Below, piece by piece: positions 11,011-11,892 of a DNA stretch of 11,892 bases (position 1 is its first letter; each line of letters opens with the position of its first letter). The notes under the pieces are model-generated. The model had not been told where the DNA came from and made no database searches. It worked only from the letters and a program-made list of their open reading frames with translations. The position numbers and the translations under genes were made by a program. Origin of the DNA: Calditrichota bacterium (GTDB lineage: Bacteria; Calditrichota; Calditrichia; RBG-13-44-9; J075); assembly GCA_024275555.1 (NCBI GenBank), contig JAJRYW010000128.1, positions 1-11,892 of the forward strand, read 5' to 3'.

Positions 11011-11892
11011 ATGCTGAAATTACTGTACATCCACAATTTTGCCCTGGCCGAGCGGCTGGAAATCGAGTTCTATCCCGGCTTGAATATTTTAACCGGGGAA
11101 ACCGGCGCGGGAAAGTCGATCCTGGTCGGCGCCATTGCCGCGGTGCTCGGTGAACGCGTCTACACGGAAGTGATTCGCTCCGGAGAAGATAAAGCCACCG
11201 TGGAGGCAACCTTCTCGGTCGCGGATCAACCCGAAGTCAGCCTGTTCCTGGAGCAAAAGGGACTTCCCGGCGGCGATGAACTGCTGGTGCGGCGGGAAAT
11301 CTCCCTGAAAAGCAACTCGCGGGCGTTTATCAACGACACCCCGGTGACGGTGGCAACCCTGGCGGAACTGGGCGATTTGCTGATGGATATTCACGGCCAG
11401 CATGAGCACCAGAGTTTGCTGAAAAAAGAGACCCACCGCCGTTTTATCGATGAATACGGCCAATTGCAGGAGCTGCTGGAACGCACCGGCCGGCAATACC
11501 GGGAGGTGCGGGAAAAGGGGAAAATCATCCGCGACCTGGAACGCAAACAGCAGCAATTGGAAGAACAGCGGGAGTTGTACGAATTTCAGTATAAGGAGAT
11601 TCAAAAAGCGGCGCTGCAGCCGGGAGAGGAAGAGGCCCTGGAGCAAGAACGGCGCTTGCTGAACAACACCGAAAAACTTTTTGCGCTCTCGGCGCGACTG
11701 ACCGAGTTGTTCAATGACGCCGATCCCAATCTTCTGACCATGATGGGTGAAGCGGACCATGAATTGCGCGAGTTGGGGCAGTTTACCGAAGCGCTGCAAA
11801 AGCTTTACGAGGAGTTTACCGGGGCCCGGATTGTGCTGGAAGAGACCGCCCGGAGCGTGGAAGAATTTCGCAACCAATTGGAATTCGATCCC
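11011..11892 (+). CDS. recN: DNA repair protein RecN, N-terminal half (runs off the window)
   Basis: SMC-like ATPase of double-strand-break repair that acts on DNA in the nucleoid with RecA. The visible 294 residues start MLKLLYIHNFALAERLEIEF, followed by Walker A GETGAGKS at 29-36, SNSRAFINDTPV at 101-112 and the RecN hallmark MDIHGQHEHQSLL at 125-137. From about 150 a long charged coiled coil (for example EKGKIIRDLERKQQQLEEQR) reaches the window end. RecN proteins are about 550-570 residues, so roughly half is missing to the right. The ATG at 11011 has GGGA seven bases upstream. It is divergent from selD. I see no clear LexA-type operator upstream. Confidence 0.95.
   Translation, partial: MLKLLYIHNFALAERLEIEFYPGLNILTGETGAGKSILVGAIAAVLGERVYTEVIRSGEDKATVEATFSVADQPEVSLFLEQKGLPGGDELLVRREISLKSNSRAFINDTPVTVATLAELGDLLMDIHGQHEHQSLLKKETHRRFIDEYGQLQELLERTGRQYREVREKGKIIRDLERKQQQLEEQRELYEFQYKEIQKAALQPGEEEALEQERRLLNNTEKLFALSARLTELFNDADPNLLTMMGEADHELRELGQFTEALQKLYEEFTGARIVLEETARSVEEFRNQLEFDP

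Noticed and set aside
10898..11011. Plus-strand open frame just before recN (reading IAFVHFGAKADILVRVDNP)
   Set aside because: Short, no start with ribosome binding site, overlaps two hairpins and ends inside recN; no family resemblance such as the NAD kinase tail often found before recN.
11089..11877. 262-residue minus-strand frame opposite recN
   Set aside because: The plus strand encodes unmistakable RecN motifs in this interval; the antisense product is a compositional shadow with Gln/Phe/Leu bias.

Overview
The window looks like chromosomal DNA from a Gram-negative, outer-membrane-bearing bacterium with about 50-55% GC. The evidence is a signal-peptide protein with beta-barrel character, a lipoprotein-like S41 peptidase and class II bacterial-type genes. 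A bacterial mevalonate pathway, a UGA-decoding selD and palindrome-rich intergenic DNA are together most reminiscent of uncultivated FCB-type lineages such as Calditrichota/KSB1. That placement is inference and weak; no 16S or other marker is present.

Layout. Positions 1-658 hold no convincing gene, only a small structured-looking segment at 5-88. From 2938 down to 659 on the minus strand lies a small envelope cluster: a beta-barrel-like protein, an S41 peptidase coupled to it by a 4-base overlap, and a secreted small protein broken by a frameshift and a stop. Positions 2939-3522 are non-coding and packed with short hairpins and repeats. A 65-residue two-helix membrane protein (3720-3523) and type 1 isopentenyl-diphosphate isomerase (4414-3842) follow. 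The core of the window is a minus-strand mevalonate operon from 9023 to 4698: diphosphomevalonate decarboxylase, phosphomevalonate kinase and a single polypeptide fusing HMG-CoA reductase to mevalonate kinase. Then come selD (10378-9329, minus), which reads through an in-frame UGA as selenocysteine, a divergent 632-base repeat-filled gap, and the first half of recN (11011 onward, plus).

How the genes work together. The reductase-kinase fusion turns HMG-CoA into mevalonate and then phosphomevalonate. The phosphomevalonate kinase and decarboxylase carry this to isopentenyl diphosphate, and Idi makes dimethylallyl diphosphate. Every step from HMG-CoA to the two isoprenoid precursors is therefore here; HMG-CoA synthase and thiolase are not. 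SelD makes selenophosphate and is probably itself a selenoprotein, so the genome should carry selA, selB and selC elsewhere.

The least explained content is non-coding. Two diverged copies of a roughly 220-235 base element with terminal inverted repeats bracket the decarboxylase-to-reductase block (4467-4700 and 9080-9297). A family of short palindromes, with similar arm lengths and tiny loops but different stem sequences, fills 3132-3482, 3783-3836 and 10527-10840.
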